From Phoronis australis (Eukaryota > Phoronida > Phoronidae), in contig NMRA01000005.1 of the NCBI GenBank assembly GCA_002633005.1, forward strand, positions 1,414,741 through 1,478,740: a DNA stretch of 64,000 bases, in the 5' to 3' direction. The position numbers were made by a program, and so were the translations under genes. Positions 35,883-49,000 of this stretch are shown here, in pieces. Each line of letters begins with the position of its first letter. Within the stretch, counting starts at the first letter, position 1. Below the pieces are notes generated by a model, which was not told where the DNA came from, made no database searches, and saw nothing but the letters and a program-made list of their open reading frames with translations.

Positions 35883-38321
35883 GTTTACCATAGCCCAAAA
35901 CATCCGCAGGCTTACATCTTGCTGCAGGGCGTAATTTGGGAAGTGTCGGAGTGTGACGCCCCCAATAATTTAAAAATGTTTTCCAAATTTGAAAATTTTC
36001 CGAGAAATGAGTTCATGTTTAGTTGTAAATTGATTCTACTCCCAATTGTGAACTCAATCCTTAGTAAGTCACGATCGCTCATTTTGTAGTCATTTCCCCC
36101 ACAACTGCATTTTGTTCACGTGAAGTTCTATTCTGCGTAAACGTCAGAGATTTATAACCGCTTCACTTAAAAAGGTGAACTGCACGGCACTAGTTCACGA
36201 TTATTACCGTCAGAGTGTTTCAGTCTCGTGCGGCAATGATCAAAAGCACTTACCGGAAAGTTCAAATCAACCTGTTTTAGCAGTTATATACTGAATGTAC
36301 ACGAAACAGGATTCTTTGCAAAGAAGACGTTTTTATTGGACCTAATACAATTTTAAAATCAAAGCACGTTTGAAATCAATGAATAAGAGTTGCAATTTAT
36401 TTTTTGTGAGCTCAATTAAACTCGCTGTCCTAGAGCTATTGAGTAAGTCGCTGGTACTGAGTTTGCGGATAGATGGCGCAACGCAAGCAAGACCCAGCCA
36501 CTTCATCAATAGAAAAGACCGTAGAAAATCGATTGCACCTTTGCTGTAATGTTCATGAGCGTGGTAATAAAAAATGAATTTTTGCCACTGAGGAACAGAA
36601 TGACATCCACACGGCCGGCATGTAGACCATGGCAGTGATACCGCACGTTGGAATGTAATCAACGAAACGTAAATTTTTCTCCCATTCAATATCCAAATGT
36701 CGTCATAGATGCCACCAGTTTGCCAAACTTTTAACACTCGAAGAAAAGCTTCCAGGCAAACGAAAAAGCAACAAGGAACACGATTTGAGAAAAACCCCGG
36801 AGCTTCAGCAGCTCTGAATATCCACGAATGTGAAATAATTGAGAACATTGATTAGCTTAGAAATATTAGTGTCTCTCACCGGCCGCTTAAGGATGAGCAA
36901 TCACAGACTAAACGACTTCAGTGTTTTAAGTCGCAAGGTAAAACACTTGCCACACCATGGCAAATGTTCTGAAACCATAATCGATCTTTGAAGTAGAAGA
37001 CATCGGAAATAACGTCCAATGACTTCGGAAATTTATTCGTTGAACTTCGTTAAGGTGTCACGTTGTGAGTTAGTTACGGTTATGTAGTTGAAATGACATT
37101 TTTTTGAAAAGGATACCAACCACGGTTTTGGCCTATTACCAGATTTTAAAAACAACTTTCCCATCTGTTTAAAACAAAATAGTGCTCCATAACCCTCTAC
37201 AATCTTCAAAATTTTGAGGAAGATTTGAGAACTTTCCCATTCTGCTAAGCAGGCAAGCGTGACCCGTCTACGCGTTTAGCGAATCACACGGTAACTGTGG
37301 GGAAAGACCACATAGCAAGAACTATAATATCCAATTTGTGACATAGGAAGTACGAATTTTTAGTTGATTTCTGCTTTTATCTTTCAACATTGACGCCAGT
37401 GATGCATTAGCAGGTGACAGAATGAGGACTGACTGAAATCATCAAAGCAGGGTAAAATTGTAATACAAGTTCTGATGGCCTAATAGTAGCTTTAAGGTAC
37501 TCGATCACTCGCGTTATTTAGATGTCGTTGGAAATCTTCTAAATGAAATAATGCCAAAGTTATTGCCGGGTATGACAAAAATGCTATCACGAAATTTCAC
37601 ATTTATTCAATGCGTACTATAACTGATCGGTGCGCTTGTGTGTTTAAACTTGCGTGGTTGCACTCGCTCCTCGTGGCATTCAATTTGTTTTACCAGACAC
37701 GACAAAATGAGCGATTTGACACCCCAGACCGCCCACACAAAGCAAAATTATTAATTTCGTCCCTGTTGCGGAATCGCAGCACCTCGCGCAGGTTCTGACA
37801 AAGTGAAATAAGCTAGAACTAATGTAACAGACAAGTCCACGACTTACTGTTTGTTTCTGACGTTTACGTACTTTTAGGAGAGACCATGCGGATTTAGAAG
37901 GGTAACCATTTTGAGCAAAATTTTGATAGGTTGTCCCTTACGGTATTTTAGATCCATCAGGGTTGGAAGACCTAAAACTCTGATGAAACAAGTAAGAATT
38001 TCCACGCGAAGATGAGGTTTATGTGAATATCATAAGATGGCGTATGTAATAACCTTCGGATGGCGTTGAATTCATTAACGCCATCACCCCCAATTTCCGA
38101 GGCTGATTATTCGGTAAGGGGCACACTTAATAAGAGGCATCGCTTGTTGTCCTCACATTTAATAAAAATAAAAATTTCCTTTGAAATACACCGTGTCTGG
38201 ATGGGTAAAGCTGGAACCAAAGCATACGCGACAATGGTGACAGCATATAAGGTGATGCTGTAAAATCAGCTTTGATTGCAACCACACCGATCAAATAACT
38301 TATCACGTTCTCATTGCACAA
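35883..38321. other. Spacer after the M4 gene; no gene recognised
   Basis: Includes a 168-codon minus-strand frame (36342-36848) with no recognisable domain; see the rejected list. Otherwise AT-rich. Confidence 0.4.
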
Positions 38322-38567
38322 GAATAACCAGAATTTCGCCACATGCGCGCACCCAGCCTAATATGAAGGGGGTTCAGTGGTATTGAACTTTTGGGTTTGT
38401 GGACCTTATTACTAAAAAAAGAAAAAAAGGGAAAGGGGATTTGTTCAAGGCTATGCATTGTGTATTCCACCCCCGAGCCACTAATTCGCACCCCCAACTA
38501 CCAAATGGAATCTAAGAATTTTAGGGGGGGGGCATAGCCCCTTTGGCCCACCCTAAGTCCGCCACTG
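38322..38567. mobile_element. MITE of the 'aagtccgccactg' family, 5'-truncated copy
   Basis: Aligns with 54894-55182: 'tttcgccacatgcgcgcacccagcc', 'attactaaaaaa', 'ggcatagccc' and the end 'cctaagtccgccactg'. The left tip seen in the other copy is missing. Tip type CAG-GGCGGA is common in hAT-like MITEs. Confidence 0.7.
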
Positions 38568-40073
38568 ACACCCATACGATCGTCTCTGCAAACCAACGGG
38601 GTGGAAACTGTACACCCGCCCTTCAAAATATCACATATCCCAGAAATGCAACTAGAAATTTTCCAAACCACAAGAATTGACACAAGAAGGAGCAGGGCAT
38701 TTACCGGCCACAGAATGCTGCATAAAGTCACCAACCAAATGTCAATCGCTCGTATTCATTACTGACAGATATCTCTCAGTTCCAAGTCAGTATGGAAAAC
38801 GGTATTAACAAGGAAAGGCAATTGATAACATTTGTTTTTGGCTAAAACATGAGCATTAATTTTAAAATTAGCACGGTGACTCATGCTGAGCGTTATCTCA
38901 ATAGAAACATTGGTTCATGCGAGCTTCAATTGTTCTGATTTCTGACTTCTCCCCTCACATTGCATTTTGACATGTACAGTCTGTTTTCTCCACCTGCCTC
39001 ACCTGATTGAATAATGCGAACTTTTGTCTTGAGAATGGTTTAAAGTGAATAAACCGAAATGTCAGATCAATATGTCTTTCTTTACTTGCTCGCTAATTAC
39101 AATGTTCGTTCTCAAGGTAAGGCAGAACCACTTGCTTGGTTAGTTTATTCTTGATCTAACCTTTGCAGCAGTAAAAGGAAATGAAATGTGTGTTTTAATT
39201 TTGTTCCAAGATGCAGTGTTGGGGCCTGGCACTGAGATGCCTCAAACTCTTCGTCAGCAGAATGGGCCCCGGAATTGTGCAACACAAGAAACAAATCATG
39301 CAATGAAGTAACAATCTCATATTTTGACTCGTCCTCTAAAACAATACACTAGAGCTTCGCAAACATAACTTACAATCCTGACCATGGTAAATACTTGTGA
39401 CATCAGAATAAGACTCATGTCTCGCACAGCAGGTTATTAAAAACCAATTGAGATGGACAGTATGTTGCAGCTGAGTGTTTAAATACCAACCACATCCGGG
39501 CATTTTCAACATGCAACAAGCACAGTGTTCTCTACAAATTCAAACTGAACATGAATTTCAAAGCATCTTTAGCTAAAAAAGTGACATTTTAAACAACACA
39601 ACCTCGTGTGATTAACCCATCCATAGTCCTAGAGTTAACAAGTCTTCAGTTTCACAATAAGCATCACCCAGAATGCACCACCACAACTAGTGACATCATT
39701 GAGCATTCCCTAAAACTTCTCAGAGCCCACAGTTCCTGTCAAAGAAGTAGCCTTCGATTTAGAGCAGGGACCACTGCACAGTTGATCTCAACGCGGTGGT
39801 CACCCAGATTAGAAGTGCTTTCTGAACTTGGCAAGAACTGGCAGATGGTTGTTGCGAACTAACGAGCTGCGAGTTGTTCCAAAGCTCAAACTTCACATCT
39901 AATCTGAGTATTCCTTGATGGCAGGCCTATATAGTGCCACTTGGAAGTCAATGTCTAATGCCAGTAAGCACATCTGTCAAGTCCATTTAACACACACATA
40001 GTTTAAGTCCATAACAAAAAACACTGCCATACACCAACTACTACTGCATGACGTCGGCTGTTATCGGCTGTTA
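38568..40073. other. Spacer 3' of NDUFA12; one hairpin-GAAATGTC motif
   Basis: No gene recognised. At 39028-39063 'gagaatggttta aagtgaa taaacc gaaatgtc' forms a clean six-base stem followed by GAAATGTC, like the motifs at 21765, 31511 and 61543. Confidence 0.45.
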
Positions 40074-43000
40074 TTACTTCGTCGGAGGTTGCCAACTGTG
40101 TATTTTGGGCCGTGTTGTACTATACGGGACCCACTGTTGTGGGGTACCGGACATGTTCTCTGTGTGGTCTTCCATCCACTTGTACTTGACAGGGGGTACT
40201 TTAGTGGGGGGGTCATCTGTTATGTAGTGAAGCCAGCGATGCCTGTCGCAAAAAGAGATGAGGTGTCAGAAAAAACAACATAACAATCACAATTGTTTTC
40301 TCTACGGAATGAATATCTATAAATGAAAAATCACCAGACAAAATTCTGTTCCACTGTCATAATCGTCCTTCAACGTACAGTGCAAGCAACCAGCAATGCC
40401 TCTTCATTTCGAAAAAATCCTAATTATAGAACAGGATTTGCACCTTGCTAACTTTCTGATAAATTCTTGGATGTTTCTGCTTGTCGCGGAGGACTACTGA
40501 GCAAGAGGATAAACTTTCCATCACTCATCTGCCAATTCGTCTGATTACTTTGACCTACTACGAGTCATCCAGCGCAAAACAAGATGAATTGTAATCAATC
40601 CCTTGCAAGGTAAATCGTTGAACAATGAACCCACAGGAGTTCCAAATTAAGCTTTCTCAATTAGATAAACTACCAACCAAACGCAATTCGAGAGAGTGAT
40701 TACTTGTTGCTGCTTATTTGGAAAGGCAGGATCATAGTGGGGTGTATTCTGAGAGCAAAGGCGGTCAGTGATGCAGACAGGCATACATGTGTCACAGACT
40801 TGGATGATCTCATGGACACATGGTCTGAACCTCCTTCTCTTTAGCTCTCCTTTCCACCCATCAGGAGAGTCCGGGAAGAAGTACCGAATGCCACCACCAC
40901 CACTCAAGACACTGTCAGACAAATACTGACATAACCTACCTAGCTATTTCCATTTTCTTTTCACAAACTTTTAGTTTAATAGTATTATGTCACCTTTGTT
41001 TGTTAAAATGTTGTGCATAATTCCAAGTAGTGGTAGCATTTTCACATAACACTGTTCAAATAATGTTTACATGACATAGCAACAAATCATTTATGATTCA
41101 TAGTAGTCTTTCAGGTCCCCGGATATCTGTCTTGGTTTACATCACAACGAAGATGAGGCTATTTACTCCTTTCTGCTGATGGATAACTTTGGTCAAGGGG
41201 ACTTTGAAGTGCTGGAATGTTGTTTATAGGTACTCCACTGACTTATGATAGTCAGTGAAAGGGTTTGGCCTCCTTCCTTGAGGACGTCACAACTCTGTGT
41301 AAGGTAATCCATTGACTTGGTCAGTGAAAGGGTTTGGCCTCCTTTCTTGAGGACGTCACAAGTCTGTGTAAGGTACTCCACTGACTTGGTCAGCTGACGT
41401 ACGGTAGTCCTTGAAAGGGTTTGGCCACACTTCCTTGAAGATGCCACGAGTTTGTGTAAGGAACTCCACTGACTGTCTGTTTACTTGAAGGTACTCCAAT
41501 GTCACTTATCAGTGAAAGGGTTTGGCCCCCTTCCTTGAGGATGCCTTTAGAACTTTACTTATCTGTCCTTCATAAAATCCTTTTTGTGTTCATATCACTT
41601 AAGACAACTATAGGATTATAAATATTGCAGTTGTTGTTTATATAGCATGAACATTCCTGGATGGCTCAAGACAGGTTCTTCATTTTATTACATTGTTGTG
41701 GAGAGTTTGTGTAGAAGTTTTATTGATTATATGTCTTTCAGAAGCTTGTATTAAAATGTTTCATTTATCATTCCTGTCATCAATACATTTTTGAAATGAT
41801 ATTTGTTTATCTTTAATTTTTATTTGATGTAGGCTAATTGATTTTGACACAGTTAAGTAGGTCGCAAACTGCATGTTAACAAAAATCACATAATAACATC
41901 AATAATTTGCTAAGTCAATTATCAAGTTTTAACTTTTCTGATGAAAAATCTTTAAAATGACACCTTATTTGTTTTTTTTCCAGAAGTAATTGTTATTTTA
42001 TGCCAATTTGAAATTGCAAAATTGTACGTGGTGACTTTCCTTTGTCAGCTATGTAGACTTTAAGGTCAACATCTTTGCAAAGGAAGTCCAAATCGAAATG
42101 GTTTTTTGGCAAATTATTCATCATAAAATGTTCCTTAAAATGATGTATCACATGTCTATGATCTACATTACTTAGTTTTGAAACCATAATATTTCAAACT
42201 CGCAAATTCGATTTGACAGAATTTTTACAAAACATTTTGACACGAAAATGACATTTTCTCCGTAACCGTAAGTCCAATCTAAAAAGTGTTGCTACGGCTC
42301 TCTTAGTCTTGAGGAGAGCTTTCTAATGATTGATATTACATGCACATTTTCAAAAATTTTTGAAAAATGCTGTTCTCCCTACCTTTATCACTGTCAGACA
42401 GTCTTATTCCGTAACATAGAAGCAAGACTTAGTGGACGAGGAAATGGGTAGTGCACAGTCAGTCGCATCAGTTGGACGGAGAATCTGCCCATTATACAGT
42501 ATTATAATCAGACTAATAAAGATTAATTATTAATTAATTAACTGATCGGATGAGAAGACGTCTCAGGACTCTCAGGTCAGGAGCCACCTGACACAAAGAT
42601 CCCAGACCTGCAAGTTCAAGACACTCACCGTTCACGGCCTTTTGTCCCTCTGAAATCACAGATATTCATGGCCCTTAAAGGAGAATGCCACCCGATTTAA
42701 TTAGTCTTTTTTATCGTCTTAATCGGTCTATATCCATATCACCTCTTATACGGTTGACCTCAACTTGCCGAGAGGTGTCGCGTTAACCTGTGAGGAGGGG
42801 GAGAAACGACGCAGAGACGTCACCGGTTTGTCTGCAGAGTGAATGCCGCTATATTGCTGTGCACCGTTCCCGCTTGTCCGAATTATGAAGCTGCGAAGAA
42901 AGCGAGCATATTGTTTTTTCGACTTCCTTGAGAGCCCAAAATGCTTAGGAAGTGGCTCGCGGTAGTGTTGAATGAAAGGTAGGCTGATAACAGCAAGTAT

Positions 43001-46000
43001 GAGGCCGTGAAACATCTCCGTGTCTGTGGTTGGTATTTCGTCGACAGTGATTTCTGTGACAAATTCCGGCTTACCAAAGAACTATCCATACGTTACGTTG
43101 CCTGTGAACATTTTGCTATAGAAATCACAAGCTTGTGACAACCACATCAGTGGAAATTACCTCCAACACTGATACCTGTTTGGAACGCTATTACACCAGT
43201 AAAGTATATGGTTTTGATTCAAAATATTTTTGATTAATATTTAGTTTAGTTTCATGAAGTAGGGCGTACTTGTTTAACTTATTTTTTGATTTTCACTAAA
43301 ATTCCATGTTTTTTGTGAACCCATTGTTCAACAATAGATATCACTTTAGAGGTGACAAAATGGCAATCCTGACTTGCAGTGTTCATTGTTTTTTTTTCAT
43401 ATTAACATTTTACTTCTAAATACATTAAGGTATACAACAATGAGATATATGTAAATGAAACACCCACACACACATATCTAAATAATAGAACTTCACGGTT
43501 GGTCTAATCTAAATAAGTATTGAGGGTTTCCCAAAAGGCAGTTTTATGGGGAGTTTTTAATTAGCTGTAATTGATGTAAAAAACTCATGTTTCATGCGCA
43601 TGCGACAAATGCCATTTCTCACATGGAACATTGCATTCTCACATGACATTTGAATGTTCCAGGTGAGATTTGTTCAGTTGTGCCATGTTACAATAGAAAT
43701 GGCACATGGCACAAACACTATATTTGTGACATGGGTTTTTCATAGCAAAATGATATAATGAATTTTAGGAGAAAGTTTTGCATTTAGTTAATTAAAAATA
43801 TTGTTTTACAAAATGGTTGAATGTTTAAAACACTAAAGTGTGATGCCTAATTATCAATAGATAATGTTTAGACCACTTTGGTCACTGATAACCAAATTAT
43901 CAACAAATCAGAATTAAATTGTCAACAGAATTATATCACATTTTTTGCCTTATTTTCGTAATGACGTTTGACTTGCGCTAATTAATTTGCAATAATATTG
44001 TTTCTTTTCAGGACTTGCATAAAATTGGTGACATCAAAACATTTTGATCATAGATTCTAAACTACTTCAGGCAAAATTGTGAAATTATAAAGATAAAATT
44101 ATGTAAAACAGATGAGTGTAATTGGAATATTCTGCAGCTTTAGTAACAGGCCCCCCTCTCATGATATATTGCACCAATTACATTGGTCTGTTTCAAATAA
44201 TTCTTCATTTTCAAAAAGTCACATGTGAGGAATTTAATGAAACATTCCATGGCACTTTTGATTTTAGAACATTACACACCATTTAACCCCTTCGAGATCA
44301 GTGGTGGCCCAGGCAAAGAAATCATCTGAATCTTGAATGATGGCCTATTCCTGCTTCATGGCATTATCTGCCAGTCGTTTTGACGATCCTCCCAGTCCGA
44401 CGCATGGACCCTTGCCATGCCCTGCCTCGAAATAATGCCAGACAACGTATACAGCATGAAATCTTGTCACCAAGTCGAAGATTGTTTTGTTCCTGTACTG
44501 GGACGTTGGCGAGTCCGTCCAAAAGTGAACTGCTTCTAGTCGTCCCACGAGTTGCTTCACAAACGCCATGATCTTGTTGATGACGGTAAGGACAATTGGT
44601 GCATTGTGTTGAAGAACCTCCGAGACAATGATGATACTCTTATGACTTAGCTTATCATCCTTACTTCTGCAGAAAATTACTGTGGGATGTAGAGTCACAG
44701 CTGTTACATTCCAGTAAGATGACTGTATTTCTTCATATTTTGAGAGCAATAATTTTCCACGAAATCCATCTGGATTAGCACGTGACTTGGTGGTAATCTT
44801 TCTTTCATTTCCTTCAGTGCTTTGTACTGGGTGATAACTTTTCTCATGTGGTCAGCAAACAAGCTTTGGGACTCCTTCATGAGTTTGGCAAACTCAGTGC
44901 TAGGCAATTCTTCTTCTGAGATACGGATCTTTCCTTTCTGTCTGTCAGTTTCACTCTTCTCCACTCTCGGTACTTCACGTTAGTTGTGGTTTGATTCCGT
45001 CTAGGTTGCTATCACTGTGTGTTTCAAGGAATTTGTCTGGGCTTGTGCATTTGGTGACTTTTAAGTCTTTCTAATATCTCAGTTTAAGTGCAAAATTCTG
45101 ATGCTTGGTGCACAACCAAACTGATCTCGATGAGAAGTTTACCAGGGTAATATGCGATGGTCTTGCATGGCAGAACGTTGCCAAGGAGATCCGGTATGTG
45201 GACTCGGAAAGAAATTTATGGTGTAAGTTATGCATGTAACCGTTTAGTACTCGCTTCTGAATCTTTGTTTTCTCAACTTTGACTGCGTCGGCTTTATCAA
45301 GCAACATTCTTGACATATTTTTCTTTATTTTAAAGGTCTTTTGACGTTGTTCCACGACTTCGAAAAAATCTCTGTGGTGAGCTGAACATTGGCTTCACCA
45401 TTTGTCACGATTCATTGAGAATGAATGAAAGGTTTGCTATTTGTTGATATTGTTATAAGTGTGTCTTCCAAAGGTTCAGGTGGTCAGTGCAGTGGTTATA
45501 ATCTGAGAGACTTAGCAGTTTTAAGACGTGTTCTGATAACAAGTTGTCCACTGAAGACAGGAAAAGACCTTATTGTTTCTTGTATTTTGGACCGGGATTA
45601 CTTTAACTATATATCAACATCTTTGAGTTACATTTTCTAAATCTTTCATGGCAGCAAACATGTATCGTGATGAGCGGTTGGTTTTATATTTGACAAAGAG
45701 TTGTTCATTAACCAGTCAAATAATTCATTTCAGGTTTTCATCATTTACACCTCTCAATTTAGCGCTCAGCTGACTTGAGTCTGATTTTGTTCATAATGTG
45801 TTATAATTTGACGTCCACCATTTGGTTTTCTCCCTTTACTTGTAATGTTTCATTATTTTCACCCAGTCATTGTATTTTGAACCATGCATTCACTGAAACA
45901 AAATGAAATCCAGTCATATTTTACAGGGGACCAAAGGTCTGAAACCCAACATTACGGCAAATTCGGAAAGTCTCCACATGAGGGAGCAAAAAGCCACCTT

Positions 46001-49000
46001 GAACAGAGAGATTCACTAAAGGAGAAGTATGTTTCTCAAGAACTACACCATTGCAGCAGCAGAGACGAGATCACATCAATGAGATTGAGTATGGACTTAC
46101 ATATCACCTCTTGCTCATAACTATGCTAACATTTTATAGGAACTAAATAATTTAATGTTAACATGTCATGGTTGTATTGAAAGATAATTTGTGAATGCGA
46201 AAACAGAAAATCCTGCAAATATACAATCCTTGAACTAACAATGAACCTCGCCAGTTCACACAGACAGCATCATGCAGTGTTACACTCAAGCAACGCGTCA
46301 TGGCACTTACTGGACACAGGCCGAGGATTTTTAGTGGATCGTTTTCACAACAAAACATTTAGCAACTTTCAAGCCACACGATATTCACATCATTCCAACA
46401 TGTCAAATTTTTAACTCGTTTGGAAAAATAAACACCAAAAATAAGTGATTAGCCTGGAACTTTCACTTTAAAGAGAACTGATAAGATTTTCAAAGCCAAT
46501 TGATTCAATTTAAATGAACTCTTATCTTTATGCGAAGACATCACAAATTACTATGGGGTATGACATGGCACCTACCACTCTGCAGGGACCTGACTTCCAT
46601 CATAATCCCAACCGACCTTCTCTGAGTACTGCACCCAACGACTGCGACCTAGAAGAAAACATCAGTTACATAAGTGTGTTGTTATCAATCACCGTGTTAC
46701 TAGTGTAAGATTGGCAGCAAGTCACGGGTTCGAACCCCGGTCGGGGCAGAGATCTCTTCAGACTCAACTATAGGTCATGTGATGTGACCAACATGTGGTG
46801 TGTATGAAGACCAATAATCAACACACAATTACATAGTAGATGCATATGCACTTCTGCAATTAGGAAAGGCATTTTCTATTAACTTGTTTGGATTTTTGTA
46901 ACCACCAGTGGTGTGCATAGTTAGTAGTAGGTCCTGGGATTGAATCTAGGTCAGGGCTGAGATCTTTTCAGACTCGAACTATAGGTCACCTGATGTGATC
47001 AACTTATGGCATGTATAAAGACTAATAGTTCTTGGTTATCACGTACATAGTTTTAAATAAAGAAACCCTACATTATCCTCAATGGACTTCGAAGGGATAC
47101 TGTGAAGTTAAAGCGGTATTACCCCAATTCTTTCCATTAAGAAAACAATTTTTGATTTAGGGCACTTACAGCTATTCAATTGATTTCAAATTGGAAGTGA
47201 TTTCAGGAGTTCAAAAGAACTGACAGTTGTCAAGACCAAGTTGACAAAATTTCAGGTACGACATTACCAATCCCAGAGGTCACTTTTCAATTGAGTAAAG
47301 AACAAGGTAAGATCAATTTTATAATGGTGAGTGACCTAAATCAAAACCTAGTTTTTGACAGAAAGCATGGGAATAACGCTGCTTTAATTAAAGCCACACG
47401 GAACACTAAATATAACGACAGAGGACTAAATTTCACTTTCAGCCCTTCCCACTATTTGGTCAGTTAACATTCACCAATTTATTTTTTTTGGCTTTGTGAT
47501 ACTGGCTTGGATCGAAATCCTGTTTTATCAGCGGCAGCCATCGCCCTCGTCGCGGATATGAAATGGGACATGACGTCCTTGTTTATCTATTGATATTTCA
47601 AAAGGATTGCCTTTTTTCGCAAGGCATTGGTACAGCAGTGGAAATTTGACGGCATTATAATAGCAGGAAAGGCAATAAAATGCTGTTCATACCAGTAGGT
47701 TGAAACCTTCCATCCACATTACATGGGATCTGTAGCTGGCGCTGAACGCCTGTCTAACAAAGACCTGATCGCCGTCTGGCGGGAGAGTGAATTTCATTAT
47801 GCCGCAGCTACTTTGAAAATCAGCTATTAGTAATTTTACACAGTCTTATGAATTGTACTGCTCACTTATACTTAGAAAAAAGAAACGCCTGGTAAGAACT
47901 CATGGCAATAGCCACTAACAGGTGTTCCACATTTTGGGAACCAGTTTGTTGCCTGTTATTAAGTTTCTAAAAAAACTGATTCTCAAAATGCAGAACTGCT
48001 TGTAACTTTAATATTTGAACTTAAATTTGTTCAGTATGACAAAACGCAATAAATTGACCTTCATAGGATAGTATTTGTATTTAATGTCCTGAAAAGCAGA
48101 ATAGAGCTACATGAGGATATTTCAAGGTGCATACTTTTTACTACTAGGACATTTTAATGTCAACAATAACAAAATTAATTCTATCTAATAACGCTGCACT
48201 TTGGAAGCACAAATGTTCTTCTGGGTAAATGTTTTGATATCAGAACTGTGGGGTCAGTCAAAGGTCGTATGCCCAGTTGTAGCTGAGGCCTCAACAAACA
48301 CATCTGAAAGCACGTTAACATTAGAACAATTCTGCAGAGCTCAGCAAAACATTGCAACCCAATGTAAAATAAGTTGGAATCTGTCGTCTGTAATCAGACA
48401 TAACAACATCCAACACAAACCGCTTAAACCTACTGGGTGCAGTAAAAAATCCAAAACAGTACCGACCACACAATCTTGACAGCGGGAGTTTTGTGCGTTC
48501 ATTAAGAGAGCAGTTACACTTACCCATAAAGTACATTTTATTTTGATAGTACTTGTTTCCATACTTGTCCTCTCCTATGAAATCGCCAACTTTCAATTCA
48601 TCCGTTCTGAAAAACAAAACAGAAAGTGAACATGCCTCAACACTGGTCCACTTTCTCAGCAGAAGCAGCCATTTGGCACATGCTATCTGGAATGGTGCTC
48701 GGTGAATACCTTAAGGCCCTCACTCACCTGAGGGGAAAGGTGCTTGTAAATTGTAAAAGGGGAATTTTCGCGGCGTTTTTTACAAAGAAGGGAATTTTTA
48801 TGTCAATCTCTAATTAGAAGGGAGAGGAGGTAGTGTGGCCTAGTGTGACAGGTGCCCGCCTTGTCTACTCAATGTCGTGGGTTCAAGTCTCACTGGCCCA
48901 CACTGCTAGACCCTTGAGTCAGGTTTCTAGCTCCTCAGCTCGGTTTTATTTTAACTAATGAAGGACAAAAATAGTTCCATGTGATCAGTGGTTCATTTTC

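Noticed and set aside
36342-36848. 168-codon minus-strand open frame
   Set aside because: One of the longer unexplained frames, but no domain, no splice context, and patchy W/H/F-rich text without conserved-looking blocks. Kept out as a gene.
46709-46745. tRNA gene
   Set aside because: Excellent T-arm but no matching D-arm or anticodon arm upstream, and the tail is repeated 200 bases on, as in a SINE.
48839-48910. tRNA gene
   Set aside because: A and B boxes and the acceptor ends are present, but the anticodon arm does not pair; more likely a SINE head.
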